In this document: in pieces, positions 16,759 to 25,902 of the stretch
How positions within the stretch are numbered: the first letter of the stretch is position 1
How the letters are laid out: each line of letters starts with the position of its first letter
NCBI RefSeq assembly: GCF_900114035.1
Contig: NZ_FORP01000002.1
Coordinates: 124,001-188,000 of the forward strand
Direction: 5' to 3'
Length of the DNA: 64,000 bases
Origin: Amycolatopsis sacchari
GTDB taxonomy: Bacteria > Actinomycetota > Actinomycetes > Mycobacteriales > Pseudonocardiaceae
Made by a program: the position numbers and the translations under genes
Notes under the pieces: model-generated
Seen by the model: only the letters and a program-made list of their open reading frames with translations
Told to the model about the DNA's origin: nothing
Databases searched by the model: none

Positions 16759-18921
16759 TCACAGCACGTGCTCAAGGCGGATCGGCAGCCTGCGTGGCCG
16801 CCGTCCGGTCGCGTGGTGCACCGCGTTGGCGATCGCCGCCGCGACGCCGACCATCGCGACCTCGCCGAGCCCCTTCACGCCCGCCGCGTTGAACAGCGGG
16901 TCCGGCTCGTCCACGAAGTCGACGTCGATGCTGTGCACGTCGGCGTTGACCGGGACCGGGTACTCCTCCAGCGTGGGGTTGAGGAAGCCGCCGAACCGCT
17001 CGTCGACCTCGCTCTCCTCACGCAGCGCCGCCCCGATGCCCCACACCACGGCACCGCGCACCTGGCCGGCCGCCGTCACCGGGCTCGCCACGCGACCGCA
17101 GTCGGCGACGCTGACCACCCTCGGCACCCGGATCCGCCGCGTGCCCGCTTCGATGCGGACCTCGACGAAGTGCGCGATCCAGCTGAACGAGCTGAACTCC
17201 CCGAACTCGGGACCGGCGATCGCCACCAGCCCGGCACGCGAGCGTTCGAGCATCTCGGGCAGTGTGTTCACCTCGACCTCCACCGGCCCGCCCACCGCCG
17301 CGACGCAGGCCGCGACGTCGACGTCCCCGGAAGCCGCCGCGTTCAGGTGTTTCCGCAGCTCGATAAGTCCTGATTGGACAGCGGGCAGCGCTGTGGCCGT
17401 GCCCCACGAACCCGCCGTGAGGTGCTGCGGCGCGACGCGGGTGTCACCGACCACCACGACGACGTCCGCGACCGGGATGCCGAGGTCCCGCGCCACGGTC
17501 AACGCGATGGCCGAGCGGATGCCCTGTCCCATCTCGTGCCCGTCGACGCTCACCGTCACCTTGCCGTCCGCGGTGGCGGACAGGTGTGCGACCGCGGGCG
17601 CGACGTTGCACGGGTACGCCCCCGCCGCGACGCCCCAGCCGATCGTCGAACCGTCCGGGGCCACCATCGACCCGGGTTCGGGGTTCCGCTCCGCCCAGCC
17701 GAAGCGCTCGGCACCCCGGCGCAGGCACTCGGCGAGGTGGCGGCTGGAGAACGGCTTGCCCGTCACGGGGTCCAGCGCCGTGTCGTTGGCCAGCCGCAGC
17801 GCCACCGGGTCCTGTCCCGTGGCGTACGCGAGTTCGTCGATCGACGACTCGAACGCGAACGCCGCCGGGCTTTCGAAGGGCGCCCGCATGTACCCCGGCG
17901 TCTGCACGTCGGTCCGCACCAGCCGCTGGCGGCCGCGGAACGCCGGCACGCCGTACAACCGGGACGTGATCTCCGTTGCGGTGCAGGGGAAAAGATCGTG
18001 CCGCGACGTCTGCTGGTCCACCTCGTGCACGGCGGCGAGCAGCCGGCCGGACGCGTCGGCGCCGAGTCGCACGGTGTGGCGGGTGGTGGGCCGGAAGCTG
18101 GCCGCGTGGAACGTCTGCGGCCGCGGCAGCACCAGCTTCACCGGACGGCCGAGCCGCCGCGAGACGACCGCCAACGGCCCGAGGTGCGGTTGCAGCGAGT
18201 TCTTCTGCCCGAACCCGCCACCGAGGTACGGCGAGCGGATCTCGACGTTCGCCGGGTCGATGCCCAGCTGCCGCGCCAGCCCGCCCCGCAGCGCGCCCGC
18301 GTTCTGCGTGCCCTCGTGCACGACCACGGTGTCACCACGCCATTCGACGACGCTGCTGATCAGTTCCATCGGAACCTGGTGCTGCGGCGCGTGTTCGTAG
18401 GTGCCCTCGATGCGCACCGGGCTCGCCTCGAACGCCGCGTCCGCGTCCCCGACCTTGATATCGGCCAGGAACGGCAACGGGATCGCCTCCTCCTGCACCA
18501 CGGTTTCCGCACCCTCGGCGTCGAGCCCGACCGCGAACGGCTCCGGCTCGTACTCCGCGGTCACGAGGTCCGCGGCCTCCGTCGCGGCGACGAGCGTGTC
18601 GGCGACGACGAGCGCGATGGGCTGGCCGCGGTACGCGACCCGGTCCCCCAGCAGCGGCTGGAAGCTCTGGAACCCGTACCCGCCGCCCATGATGAAGCTG
18701 CCCTCGGCCAGCTCACCGGGCTCGAACCGCGTCACCACGAGGCGCACGCCCGGCACGGCCTCGGCGGCCGCCGTGTCGATCGACACGATCCGGCCCTTGC
18801 CGACGTGCGCGGTCGCGAACATCGCGTGGGCCACGCCTTCGGGCACCCGGTCGGCGCCGTAGACGGTCCTGCCGGTCACCTTGTCGTAGGCGTCGACGCG
18901 GCGGTTGTCGATGGCGGTCAT
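16759..18921 (-). CDS. Molybdenum hydroxylase large subunit (PaoC/YagR-like)
   Basis: 720 aa. Xanthine-dehydrogenase-family molybdopterin subunit: an N-terminal a/b-hammerhead domain (KVTGRTVYGAD ...), LGGGFGQK, the cofactor segment MRAPFES, DGHEMGQGI and GSWGTATA, and the catalytic glutamate in GVKGLGEVAMVG near the C-terminus. The start ATG overlaps the stop of the FAD subunit (ATGA). Together with the two genes upstream it forms a complete heterotrimeric hydroxylase like PaoABC aldehyde oxidoreductase. The Moco is probably the cytosine-dinucleotide form, but no MocA or XdhC chaperone lies within the window. Confidence 0.92.
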   Translation of the reverse strand: MTAIDNRRVDAYDKVTGRTVYGADRVPEGVAHAMFATAHVGKGRIVSIDTAAAEAVPGVRLVVTRFEPGELAEGSFIMGGGYGFQSFQPLLGDRVAYRGQPIALVVADTLVAATEAADLVTAEYEPEPFAVGLDAEGAETVVQEEAIPLPFLADIKVGDADAAFEASPVRIEGTYEHAPQHQVPMELISSVVEWRGDTVVVHEGTQNAGALRGGLARQLGIDPANVEIRSPYLGGGFGQKNSLQPHLGPLAVVSRRLGRPVKLVLPRPQTFHAASFRPTTRHTVRLGADASGRLLAAVHEVDQQTSRHDLFPCTATEITSRLYGVPAFRGRQRLVRTDVQTPGYMRAPFESPAAFAFESSIDELAYATGQDPVALRLANDTALDPVTGKPFSSRHLAECLRRGAERFGWAERNPEPGSMVAPDGSTIGWGVAAGAYPCNVAPAVAHLSATADGKVTVSVDGHEMGQGIRSAIALTVARDLGIPVADVVVVVGDTRVAPQHLTAGSWGTATALPAVQSGLIELRKHLNAAASGDVDVAACVAAVGGPVEVEVNTLPEMLERSRAGLVAIAGPEFGEFSSFSWIAHFVEVRIEAGTRRIRVPRVVSVADCGRVASPVTAAGQVRGAVVWGIGAALREESEVDERFGGFLNPTLEEYPVPVNADVHSIDVDFVDEPDPLFNAAGVKGLGEVAMVGVAAAIANAVHHATGRRPRRLPIRLEHVL

Positions 18922-19919
18922 CTCGTGGCTCGCTCTCCGGCAATGCGCACCGCGTCAGCGACCGTGCGGATGCCCAGTTCGACTCGGAACCCGTTGTAGT
19001 TGCCGGGGCGCGCACCCTCGAACGCGATCTCCCCGGCTCTCCTGGCGTTTTCCGGCGTCATCGCGCGGCCCGGCAGGTACTCCTCGGCAGCGGTGGCCCG
19101 CCACGGCCGTGTGGCGACACCACCCAGCGCGATGCGGCACTCCCCGACGACGCCCTGCTCGTCGAGGGTCAGCGCGACGGCCGTCGAAGCCAGCGCGAAA
19201 GCGTAGGACTCCCGGTCGCGGATCTTGTGGTAGGTCGAGCCCCGGCCGGCGGCGGTCGCGGGCACGCGGATGCGCACGATCAGCTCGTCCGCGGCCAGCG
19301 TGTGCTCGCGCGCGGGGTCGTCGCCGGGCTCGACGTGCAGTTCGGCGAGCGGCACGGTGCGCTCGCCGTCCGGGCCGACCACGTCGACCACGGCGTCGAA
19401 CGCCAGCAACGCGATCGCCCAGTCACCGGGGTAGGTCGCGATGCACGCGTCGGAACCGCCGAGCAGCGCGTGCGCCCGGTCGTGGCCGCCGATAGCGGCG
19501 CAGCCGCTGCCCGGGTTCCGCTTGTTGCACGGGAACTCCGGGCCACCGCGGAAGTAGGCGCACCGCGTGCGCTGCAACAGGTTGCCGCCCACGGTCGCCA
19601 TGTTGCGCAACTGCTGGGAAGCCGCGCGCCACAACGACTCCGACAATGCGGGGTAGTCGGCGCGGACGACGGGGTGGTCGGCGACGTCGGCCATCCGGGC
19701 ACCCGCGCCGAAGACCAGCTCGTCCGCACCGGCCTCGATCCCGTCCAGCCCGGGCAGGCGGTGCACGTCGATGACGGCGGGTGGCGCCTCGATGCCCAGC
19801 TTCATGAGGTCGTACAACGTCGTGCCACCGGCGAGGATCTTCGTGCCCGGCACCGCCGAACGCAGCGCGTCGACGGCCGCGTCCACGGTTTCCGGGACCA
19901 CGTAGGCGAAGGACCGCAT
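18918..19919 (-). CDS. Molybdenum hydroxylase FAD subunit with 4Fe-4S insert (PaoB-like)
   Basis: 333 aa from ATG 19919. FAD-PCMH domain with LAGGTTLYDLMK and MATVGGNLLQRTRC. Immediately afterwards comes a cysteine-containing insert, RCAYFRGGPEFPCNKRNPGSGCAA, seen here in pieces (RCAYFRG, FPCNKR, GSGCAA). A matching insert binds an extra 4Fe-4S cluster in PaoB and 4-hydroxybenzoyl-CoA reductase, so this branch rather than plain xanthine dehydrogenase is likely. The CO-dehydrogenase flavoprotein C-terminal domain follows. It lies 4 bases from the 2Fe-2S subunit gene. Confidence 0.9.
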   Translation of the reverse strand: MRSFAYVVPETVDAAVDALRSAVPGTKILAGGTTLYDLMKLGIEAPPAVIDVHRLPGLDGIEAGADELVFGAGARMADVADHPVVRADYPALSESLWRAASQQLRNMATVGGNLLQRTRCAYFRGGPEFPCNKRNPGSGCAAIGGHDRAHALLGGSDACIATYPGDWAIALLAFDAVVDVVGPDGERTVPLAELHVEPGDDPAREHTLAADELIVRIRVPATAAGRGSTYHKIRDRESYAFALASTAVALTLDEQGVVGECRIALGGVATRPWRATAAEEYLPGRAMTPENARRAGEIAFEGARPGNYNGFRVELGIRTVADAVRIAGERATR

Positions 19920-19923
19920 GGCG

Positions 19924-20412
19924 TCACGCCCCGTTCCGCGCCGGGCCGGCGGCTTCCCGCACCGCGGCGACGATGCCCACGTAGGCACCGCACCGGCAGA
20001 TGTTGCCGCTGAGGTACTCGCGGATCTGGTCGTCGTCGGTGTGCCCCTCGGCGATGCAGGCCAGGCCCGACATGATCTGCCCCGGCGTGCAGTAACCGCA
20101 CTGCAGCGCGTCGTGGTCGATGAACGCCTGCTGCAGCGGGTGCAGCCCGCCGTCCGGCCCGGCGACACCTTCGATCGTCGTCACCTCGCGCCCGGCGGCC
20201 TGGACCGCCGGGGTCAGGCACGACACGACCCGCCTGCCGTCCACGTGCACCGTGCACGCACCGCAGTGCCCCTGGTCGCAGCCCTTCTTCGTGCCGGTCA
20301 GGACGAGCCGCTCACGCAGCACGTCGAGCAGCGATTCGCGTGGATCCACCTGGAGGCGGACCTCCTGCCCGTTGACGGTGCAGGACAGCTCCGCGGTGGG
20401 GTCGTCGGTCAT
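19924..20412 (-). CDS. Molybdenum hydroxylase 2Fe-2S subunit (PaoA-like)
   Basis: 162 aa. A plant-type 2Fe-2S domain ([15 protein letters not shown]) is followed by the helical second-cluster domain ([18 protein letters not shown]). It transfers electrons between the Moco and FAD subunits. No Tat signal is visible at the N-terminus ([13 protein letters not shown]), so the complex is probably cytoplasmic, unlike periplasmic E. coli PaoA. First gene of the three-gene set. Confidence 0.93.
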   Translation of the reverse strand: MTDDPTAELSCTVNGQEVRLQVDPRESLLDVLRERLVLTGTKKGCDQGHCGACTVHVDGRRVVSCLTPAVQAAGREVTTIEGVAGPDGGLHPLQQAFIDHDALQCGYCTPGQIMSGLACIAEGHTDDDQIREYLSGNICRCGAYVGIVAAVREAAGPARNGA

Positions 20413-20475
20413 GCCGCGACAGTAGGTCCGCCGGCCGCACCACCGCTTTCCCCTGCTTGCTGCGGGTGACCCCGT

Positions 20476-21351
20476 TTATTGCTGCTGGTTGCGGTAGACC
20501 GTGGGTGTCACGCCGGTTTCCCGCCGGAAAGCCGTGGCCAGGCGGGAAGGCGTCGCGAACCCGCACAGGTGGGCGATCTCCGTCACGGGCAGGTCGGTGC
20601 GGGTGAGGTAGCGGCGGGCCTGGTCGAGCCGGATCCCGTTGAGGAACCGGTAGGGCGTCTGCCCGGTGGCGGTCTTGAACACGCGGAGGAAGTGGAACGG
20701 GCTCAGCTCGACGGCCGCCGCGATCTCGGTGAGCGTCAGCGGCAGGTGCTGGTTGTCGCGCATGAACGCGATCGCCTGCCGCACCCGCAGGTCCTCGCTC
20801 CGCACGGGCGCCGGGGCGGGTGCGGACGCGTGCCGGGTCAGCAGGTGTGCGGCGAGGAACGCCGCCGCCGTCTCCGCGTACAGCTCGTCGGCCCCCGCGA
20901 GTGCGGCCTCGCCGAGCCCCGCGACGATGGCGGCGAGCACGGGGTCCTCCGCGACGAGCGCGTCGGGACGGCTGACGCGCGAGGCGTCGCGGCCGTACAG
21001 CTCCGCCGCCGTCCGCTCCAGCAACCCGGCGGGCAGGTACACGTGGGTGCTCGCGGTGGGACCGGAGCCCCACCAGCGCAGGTGCGAATCGTGGTGGGGC
21101 GCGGTCATCCCGATCCGGCCCGGCCCGTATTCGGCGCTGTGCCAGCGAGCGCCGCTCTTCGACTCGATCGTCTTGCTGCCCTCCGTGATCAGCACGAGGG
21201 TCTGCTCCGCGGTCGCGGGCAGCAGGACCTCCTCCGCCACCGGGTCGTTCGCGTACGAGCGGACGAGCAACGACCGCCAGCCGTTGTCCCGCCAGCTGCA
21301 CAACCGGAGCCGCGCGACCGAGTCCAGGTCGAAAGCCAGTGCGCCGAACAC
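20476..21351 (-). CDS. AraC-family transcriptional regulator
   Basis: 291 aa from GTG. A cupin-like N-terminal sensor half (~1-170) and a C-terminal double helix-turn-helix of AraC type (LTEIAAAVELSPFHFLRVFK, then EIAHLCGFATPSRLATAFRR). It starts one base after the DUF1345 gene stop and ends 63 bases before the molybdenum hydroxylase operon on the same strand, so it may regulate it or be co-transcribed with it. Confidence 0.9.
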   Translation of the reverse strand: MFGALAFDLDSVARLRLCSWRDNGWRSLLVRSYANDPVAEEVLLPATAEQTLVLITEGSKTIESKSGARWHSAEYGPGRIGMTAPHHDSHLRWWGSGPTASTHVYLPAGLLERTAAELYGRDASRVSRPDALVAEDPVLAAIVAGLGEAALAGADELYAETAAAFLAAHLLTRHASAPAPAPVRSEDLRVRQAIAFMRDNQHLPLTLTEIAAAVELSPFHFLRVFKTATGQTPYRFLNGIRLDQARRYLTRTDLPVTEIAHLCGFATPSRLATAFRRETGVTPTVYRNQQQ

Positions 21352-21352
21352 G

Positions 21353-21961
21353 TCATCCTCCGGTGAGCACGCCGATGGCGACGCCGAGCGTCGCGGTGTT
21401 GTAGAGGAAACTCAGCACCCCGTGCGAGAGTACGCGCGTGCGCGCCGCTGTCGTGAGGGTTTCGACGTCGGACACGGCGAACGTGGTGCCGACGGTGAAC
21501 GCGAAGTAGGCGAAGTCGGCGAACACCGGGGTCTCCGTGCCGGGGAAGGCGAACTGGCGCTCCGGCAGTGACCGGTAGTACGCGTGCGCGTACCGCTCGG
21601 CGTATCCGAAGTGGAGGATCGCCCACGCCAGGAGCACCGCCGGCACACCGAAAACGCGCGCGACCAGATCGCTGCTCGCGTCACCGGTGCCCAGCACGAT
21701 GGTCAGCCCGGAGGTGATGCCGACCATGCTGGTGAACACCGTGAAGAACAGCCCGCCCCGGCCGCCGAGCAGGTGCTCCCGCCGGCGCGGCCCACCCCGC
21801 TTCCGCACCAGCCGCCCGATCCTGGAGGTGAGGTAGCCCACCGCCAGCAGGTCCCAGCAGGCGATGAAAACGGGGCTGTCGAACAGGAACACGCACACGC
21901 CGACGGCGAGCAACGCGATTTCGAGCAGCCGGCACAGCACGGCACGGGCCTTGTTCAGCAC
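21353..21961 (-). CDS. DUF1345 membrane protein
   Basis: 202 aa with about five hydrophobic helices. The C-terminal half carries the DUF1345 hallmark: FAYFAFTVGTTFAVSDVET and then RTRVLSHGVLSFLYNTATLG. Function unknown. I chose GTG 21961 because an upstream in-frame GTG at 22018 would run through the promoter and inverted repeat of the divergent XRE gene. It is one base from the AraC gene. Confidence 0.75.
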   Translation of the reverse strand: MLNKARAVLCRLLEIALLAVGVCVFLFDSPVFIACWDLLAVGYLTSRIGRLVRKRGGPRRREHLLGGRGGLFFTVFTSMVGITSGLTIVLGTGDASSDLVARVFGVPAVLLAWAILHFGYAERYAHAYYRSLPERQFAFPGTETPVFADFAYFAFTVGTTFAVSDVETLTTAARTRVLSHGVLSFLYNTATLGVAIGVLTGG

Positions 21962-21985
21962 GAGTCGCGGACAGTACCGAACGTG

Positions 21986-22011
21986 TTGACTGGGAGTGCC
22001 ACTCCTACCGT
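21986..22011 (+). promoter_or_regulatory. Promoter/operator before the XRE-MmyB gene
   Basis: TTGACT (21986-21991) is a good -35 hexamer, with TACCGT (22006-22011) as a weak, slightly close -10. Between them sits GGAGT-3-ACTCC (21993-22005), a perfect inverted repeat. This placement suggests autoregulation by the XRE-family protein encoded just downstream. Confidence 0.35.
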
Positions 22012-22041
22012 CGGGCACCCCGTTCTGCTTACGCTCACACG

Positions 22042-22863
22042 GTGGAGGAGGACAACCGGCTCGGTGAGTTCATCAGGGCGCGGCGCACCGTCGCCGATCC
22101 CGCGCACCTGGGTTTCGCCGACTCGGGCCGCAGGCGGGGCACCGGGTTGCGGCGCGAGGACGTGGCGACGATGGCGGGGATCAGCACGGACTACCTCGCA
22201 CGCCTGGAGCAGGGCCGGGAGCGCAACCCGTCCGACCAGGTCCTGCGGTCTCTCGCCGAGGTGCTGGACCTCGACCCCGAAGCGGTGGAGCACCTGTACC
22301 GCCTCGCGCGGCCGCGTCCCCGCCGACGCCGGGTCACCCGCGTGGAGGAGGACCTGCGGCGGCTGATGGACACCTGGACGCACACCCCGGCGATGATCGT
22401 CGGGCCACTGCTGGACGTCCTCGCCGCGAACCCGCTCGCGCAGGCCCTCTACGCGCCCGCCGGGCCGGAGCCCAACCTCGCGCGGTTCTGCTTCCTCGGC
22501 CCCTCCGCGCCGGAGTTCTACGCCGACTGGGAAGCGGTGGCGCGCAAGGGAGTCGCGGCCTTGCGGATCGCCGCGGGCGAGGACCCGGACGACCCGCGGC
22601 TGACCGACCTCATCGGCGAGCTGACGGTGAAGAGCGCCGAGTTCGTCCGCCTGTGGTCCCGGCACGAGGTCCGCGACAAGAAGCACGAGCCGATGCGGAT
22701 CCGGCACCCGCAGGTGGGTGAGTTGGACCTGACGTACCACTCGTTCACGGTGAACAGCGCGCCGGGGCAGCAGCTCAAGATCTTCCAGGCGCCGCCGGGC
22801 AGCGCGACCGAGGAAAGGCTGGCACTGCTGGGATCGCTGCGGGCCGGTCATGAAGTCGGTTGA
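22042..22863 (+). CDS. XRE-family regulator with MmyB-like ligand domain
   Basis: 273 aa from GTG. Helix-turn-helix in residues ~33-75 (TGLRREDVATMAGISTDYL, LEQGRERNPS), then an MmyB-type C-terminal domain (AMIVGPLLDVLAANPLA, NLARFCFLG, ELTVKSAEFVRLWSRHEV) thought to bind a small hydrophobic ligand. This is a common actinobacterial architecture, often regulating adjacent dehydrogenases. Its 3' end overlaps the histidine kinase start by 14 bases. Confidence 0.9.
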   Translation: MEEDNRLGEFIRARRTVADPAHLGFADSGRRRGTGLRREDVATMAGISTDYLARLEQGRERNPSDQVLRSLAEVLDLDPEAVEHLYRLARPRPRRRRVTRVEEDLRRLMDTWTHTPAMIVGPLLDVLAANPLAQALYAPAGPEPNLARFCFLGPSAPEFYADWEAVARKGVAALRIAAGEDPDDPRLTDLIGELTVKSAEFVRLWSRHEVRDKKHEPMRIRHPQVGELDLTYHSFTVNSAPGQQLKIFQAPPGSATEERLALLGSLRAGHEVG

Positions 22864-23890
22864 GGCGCTGCTGCCGCTGGTGCTCGACAGCGTGCCGCAG
22901 CCGGTGTGGGTGGTGGACGCCGAGGGCCTCATCCTGTTCGCCAACCAGGCCGCGGTGAGCGCACTGGGCTACGACGACCTGTCGCAGCTACGTGGCCTGC
23001 CGAGCCACGAAACCGTGCACTACAAGCGGGTCACGGGTGAGCCGTACCCCGCCGTGGAGTGCCCCATGCTCCGGCCGCGGCTGACGGGCGAACCGGCACA
23101 CGGCGACGACGACTGGTTCGTGCGCCGGGACGGCTCGCTGTTCCCGATCGCGTGGTGGTCCGCGCCGCTCGACCTCGACGGCAGTCCAGCACTGGTCTAC
23201 TCCTTCACCGACCTGACCGAGCGGCGGGCCGCCGAGCGCATGATCCGCGAACGTGACGCGGCCGAGGTGCGGGCGGTGGAATCCCGTGCGGCACAACGGC
23301 GCATCGTGGAGAACACCGCTGAGGTCCGCCGCCAGATGGCCCGGGACCTCCACGACGGCGTGCAGCAACGGCTCGTCGCATTGCTGATCGGGCTCCAGCT
23401 GGCGCGCGAGGAATTCCCGCCAGGCGAGGCCGAACTGGTCGACGACGCGATCAAGCAGGCGCAGGCCGCGATCGACGACCTGCGGGACCTAGTCGCCGGG
23501 ATCCACCCCGCGATCCTGACCTCACGCGGGCTCGTGCCCGCGGTCGAGGCGCTCGCCGCGCGCACGCCGCTGCCCGTGGTGATCACCGGGAACCTGTCCC
23601 GGCGGCTCCTGCGGACCGTCGAGGTCAACGCGTACTTCGTGGTGTCGGAGGCGATCACGAACGCCGTCAAGCACGCCCGCGCCGGCGAAATCGGCATCGA
23701 CCTCAGCGCGGACGACACCACGCTGACGCTCGAAGTCCGCGACAACGGCGCCGGCGGCGCCGGGCTCGACGGGCCGGGCACGGGGCTGATCGGCATCGCC
23801 GACCGCATCACCGCGCTCGACGGCCGGTTCTCGCTGTCCTCACCCCCGGGCGGCGGCACCACCCTGCGTGCCGCGGTGCCCCTCACCTGA
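22850..23890 (+). CDS. PAS-domain sensor histidine kinase (HisKA_3 type)
   Basis: 346 aa. An N-terminal PAS domain (SVPQPVWVVDAEGLILFANQ...), a short coiled helix, a HisKA_3 dimerisation box with the phospho-acceptor in ARDLHDGVQQRL, and a HATPase domain (N-box SEAITNAVKHA, G-box DNGAGGAGLDG). No membrane helices, so the sensor is cytoplasmic. NarX/DesK-type kinases pair with NarL-type regulators; the candidate partner is the convergent regulator at 24289-24945, with a lone receiver between them. Confidence 0.92.
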   Translation: MKSVEALLPLVLDSVPQPVWVVDAEGLILFANQAAVSALGYDDLSQLRGLPSHETVHYKRVTGEPYPAVECPMLRPRLTGEPAHGDDDWFVRRDGSLFPIAWWSAPLDLDGSPALVYSFTDLTERRAAERMIRERDAAEVRAVESRAAQRRIVENTAEVRRQMARDLHDGVQQRLVALLIGLQLAREEFPPGEAELVDDAIKQAQAAIDDLRDLVAGIHPAILTSRGLVPAVEALAARTPLPVVITGNLSRRLLRTVEVNAYFVVSEAITNAVKHARAGEIGIDLSADDTTLTLEVRDNGAGGAGLDGPGTGLIGIADRITALDGRFSLSSPPGGGTTLRAAVPLT

Positions 23891-23942
23891 GCGTGGGGTT
23901 TGCCCCATTGCGGACACCGTGCGGGCGGGAGAAGCTGGGGCC

Positions 23943-24308
23943 ATGGGTTTCACGGTGCTGGTGGTCGACGACGACCCGGGGTTCCGGCGAGTGGCGGGCC
24001 GCCTGCTCGCCGTCCGCGGGTTCGAGGTGATCGGCGACGCGGCCGACGGCGACCAGGCGCTGACCGAGATCCGGGCCCGCCGTCCGGACGGCGTCCTGCT
24101 GGACCTGAACCTGCCCGACACCGACGGGCTCACGCTCGCGGAGCGGATCAGCCGGGAACCGGCCGCCCCCAGCGTGGTGCTGACGTCCACGGACATGACC
24201 GGCTACGCCGAGCGCACCCTGGCCGAGGCCGGGATCCGCGCGTTCGTCCCGAAGGACCAGCTCGTCGGGGCCGACCTCGCCGGGTTGTTCACCGCCCCAG
24301 GTACCTGA
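23943..24308 (+). CDS. Stand-alone response-regulator receiver domain
   Basis: 121 aa from ATG 23943. A complete CheY-like receiver: acidic pocket VVDDDPG, phospho-acceptor Asp in VLLDLNLPDTDG, Thr/Ser in VVLTSTD and Lys in FVPKDQL. There is no output domain. It overlaps the convergent LuxR-type gene by 20 bases. It may act as a phosphate sink or relay between the kinase upstream and the NarL-type regulator. Confidence 0.88.
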   Translation: MGFTVLVVDDDPGFRRVAGRLLAVRGFEVIGDAADGDQALTEIRARRPDGVLLDLNLPDTDGLTLAERISREPAAPSVVLTSTDMTGYAERTLAEAGIRAFVPKDQLVGADLAGLFTAPGT

Positions 24309-24945
24309 GCACGGCCAGCACCCGCCGGTGCCCGGTCGCCGCGTCGGTCAGGCCCAGCTTGCTGAAGATCCCCGTCACGTGCCGCTCGACGGCGGGCACG
24401 GTGACGACGAGTTTGGCCGCGATGCCCGAGTTCGAATGGCCTTCCGCCATCAGCGCGAGCACTTCCCGCTCCCGCTGGGTGAGCGTGTCGAGCGGGCCGC
24501 CCGCCCGCTTGCGCCCGACGAGCCGGGCGATCACGTCGGGGTCGAGCGCCGAACCGCCGTCGGCGACCCGGCGGACCGCGTCGATGAGCAGGTCCGGGCT
24601 CGCCACCTTCTCCTTCAGCAGGTAGCCGACGCCCTCCGCGCGGTCCCCCACCAGATCCATCGCGTAGGCGTCGTCGAGGTACTGGGACAGCACGATCACG
24701 CCGATCCCCGGCTCGGTGGACCGGATCTCGATGGCGGCACGCAGCCCCGCCTCGTCGAACCGCGGCGGCATCCGGATGTCGGTGATCACGACGTCCGGTT
24801 TGTGCTGCCGCGCCTCGTGCACGAGTTCGGTCGCCGTGCCGACCGCGGCCACCACCGTGCAGCCCGCGCGTTCGAGCATCCGCACGACGCCCTCCCGCAC
24901 CAGCGCCTGGTCCTCACCGACGACGACTCTGATCTCCGCGCTCAC
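24289..24945 (-). CDS. NarL/LuxR-type response regulator
   Basis: 218 aa. Receiver domain with VVGEDQALVREG, phospho-Asp in DVVITDIRMPP and Lys in YLLKEKV, then a LuxR-type helix-turn-helix (LTQREREVLALMAEGHSN, ERHVTGIFSKLGL). Convergent with the receiver-only gene. Probably phosphorylated by the HisKA_3 kinase encoded at 22850-23890. Confidence 0.92.
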   Translation of the reverse strand: MSAEIRVVVGEDQALVREGVVRMLERAGCTVVAAVGTATELVHEARQHKPDVVITDIRMPPRFDEAGLRAAIEIRSTEPGIGVIVLSQYLDDAYAMDLVGDRAEGVGYLLKEKVASPDLLIDAVRRVADGGSALDPDVIARLVGRKRAGGPLDTLTQREREVLALMAEGHSNSGIAAKLVVTVPAVERHVTGIFSKLGLTDAATGHRRVLAVLRYLGR

Positions 24946-25084
24946 TTCCGGAGCATATAACGAATTCCGGGCCCTGTGGAAAACCCCAGGGAAGTTCTGG
25001 GGCGCACTTCATGGTCGCGGGATCGCCGCGCGGGCAGGCTGGACGTCAGCAAGTCCACTTCGGATTCCGCGGGGAGAGGCGACC

Positions 25085-25865
25085 ATGACGACGATGCTGA
25101 CCGGACGGCCGCTGTCGACGCGGGAACGCGGCAGGCTGGGCGGGATGGCCGCCGTGATCGTGGGCCTGCACGTGGTGGGCTGGGGCGCGCTCGTGCTGCC
25201 GTCCGGCACGCGGGCCCTCGGGCTCGGTGTCGGGTTCACCGCCTACACGCCTCGGCATGCGGCACGCGTTCGACGCCGACCACATCTCCGCGATCGACAA
25301 CACGACGCGCAAGCTCATGCAGCAGGGGCAGCGCCCGCTGTCGGTCGGGTTCTTCTTCGCACTCGGCCATTCCAGCGTCGTGTTCGGGCTCGCGTTGCTG
25401 CTGTCACCGGGTGTGGGGGCGGTGATCGGGCCGGTGCGGGACGGCAACTCGGCGCCGCACCACTACACCTCGCTCATCGGCACTTCGGTGTCCGGCACGT
25501 TCCTGTTGCTGATCGCCGCCGTCAACGTGGGCATCCTGAAAGTGTTGCGGGGCCTGCGTTCGGGCGCCGACGACGAGGCCGCGCTGGAGCAGGAGCTGGC
25601 GAACCGCGGGCTGCTGAACCGCCTGCTGGGCCGGTTCCCGAAGGCCATCGGCAAGCCGTGGCACATGTACCCGCTGGGCTTGTTGTTCGGGCTGGGGTTC
25701 GACACCGCGACGGAGGTGGCGCTGCTCGTGCTCGCCGATTCCGCGACCGTCGCGGGGCTGTCCGTCGCGGTCGTCGTGGTGATCGGCGCGGCCGAGCTGC
25801 TGTCCGTGTTGTCCGGCGAGTTCGGGCGGTCGGGCGCGTTCCGGTCGCCCGACCGCCCTTCCTGA
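25085..25865 (+). pseudogene. Broken nickel/cobalt transporter (NiCoT/HoxN family)
   Basis: Two frames together spell a NiCoT permease. Frame one starts at ATG 25085 and ends usefully at GVGFTAYT; frame two resumes at 25251 with LGMRHAFDADHISAIDNTTRK, the family signature. One extra C at 25247-25252 explains the shift. Further on, LGFDTATEVALLVLA runs directly into TVAGLSVAVVVVIGAAELLSV. The family normally has about 60 residues in between, so several helices are missing in-frame. Single-pass nickel uptake from this gene is therefore unlikely. A sequencing error could explain the frameshift but not the deletion. Confidence 0.75.
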
Positions 25866-25902
25866 TCCTGACCGGAAATTTCGCTATCACAAGGAGAAAA
25901 CC

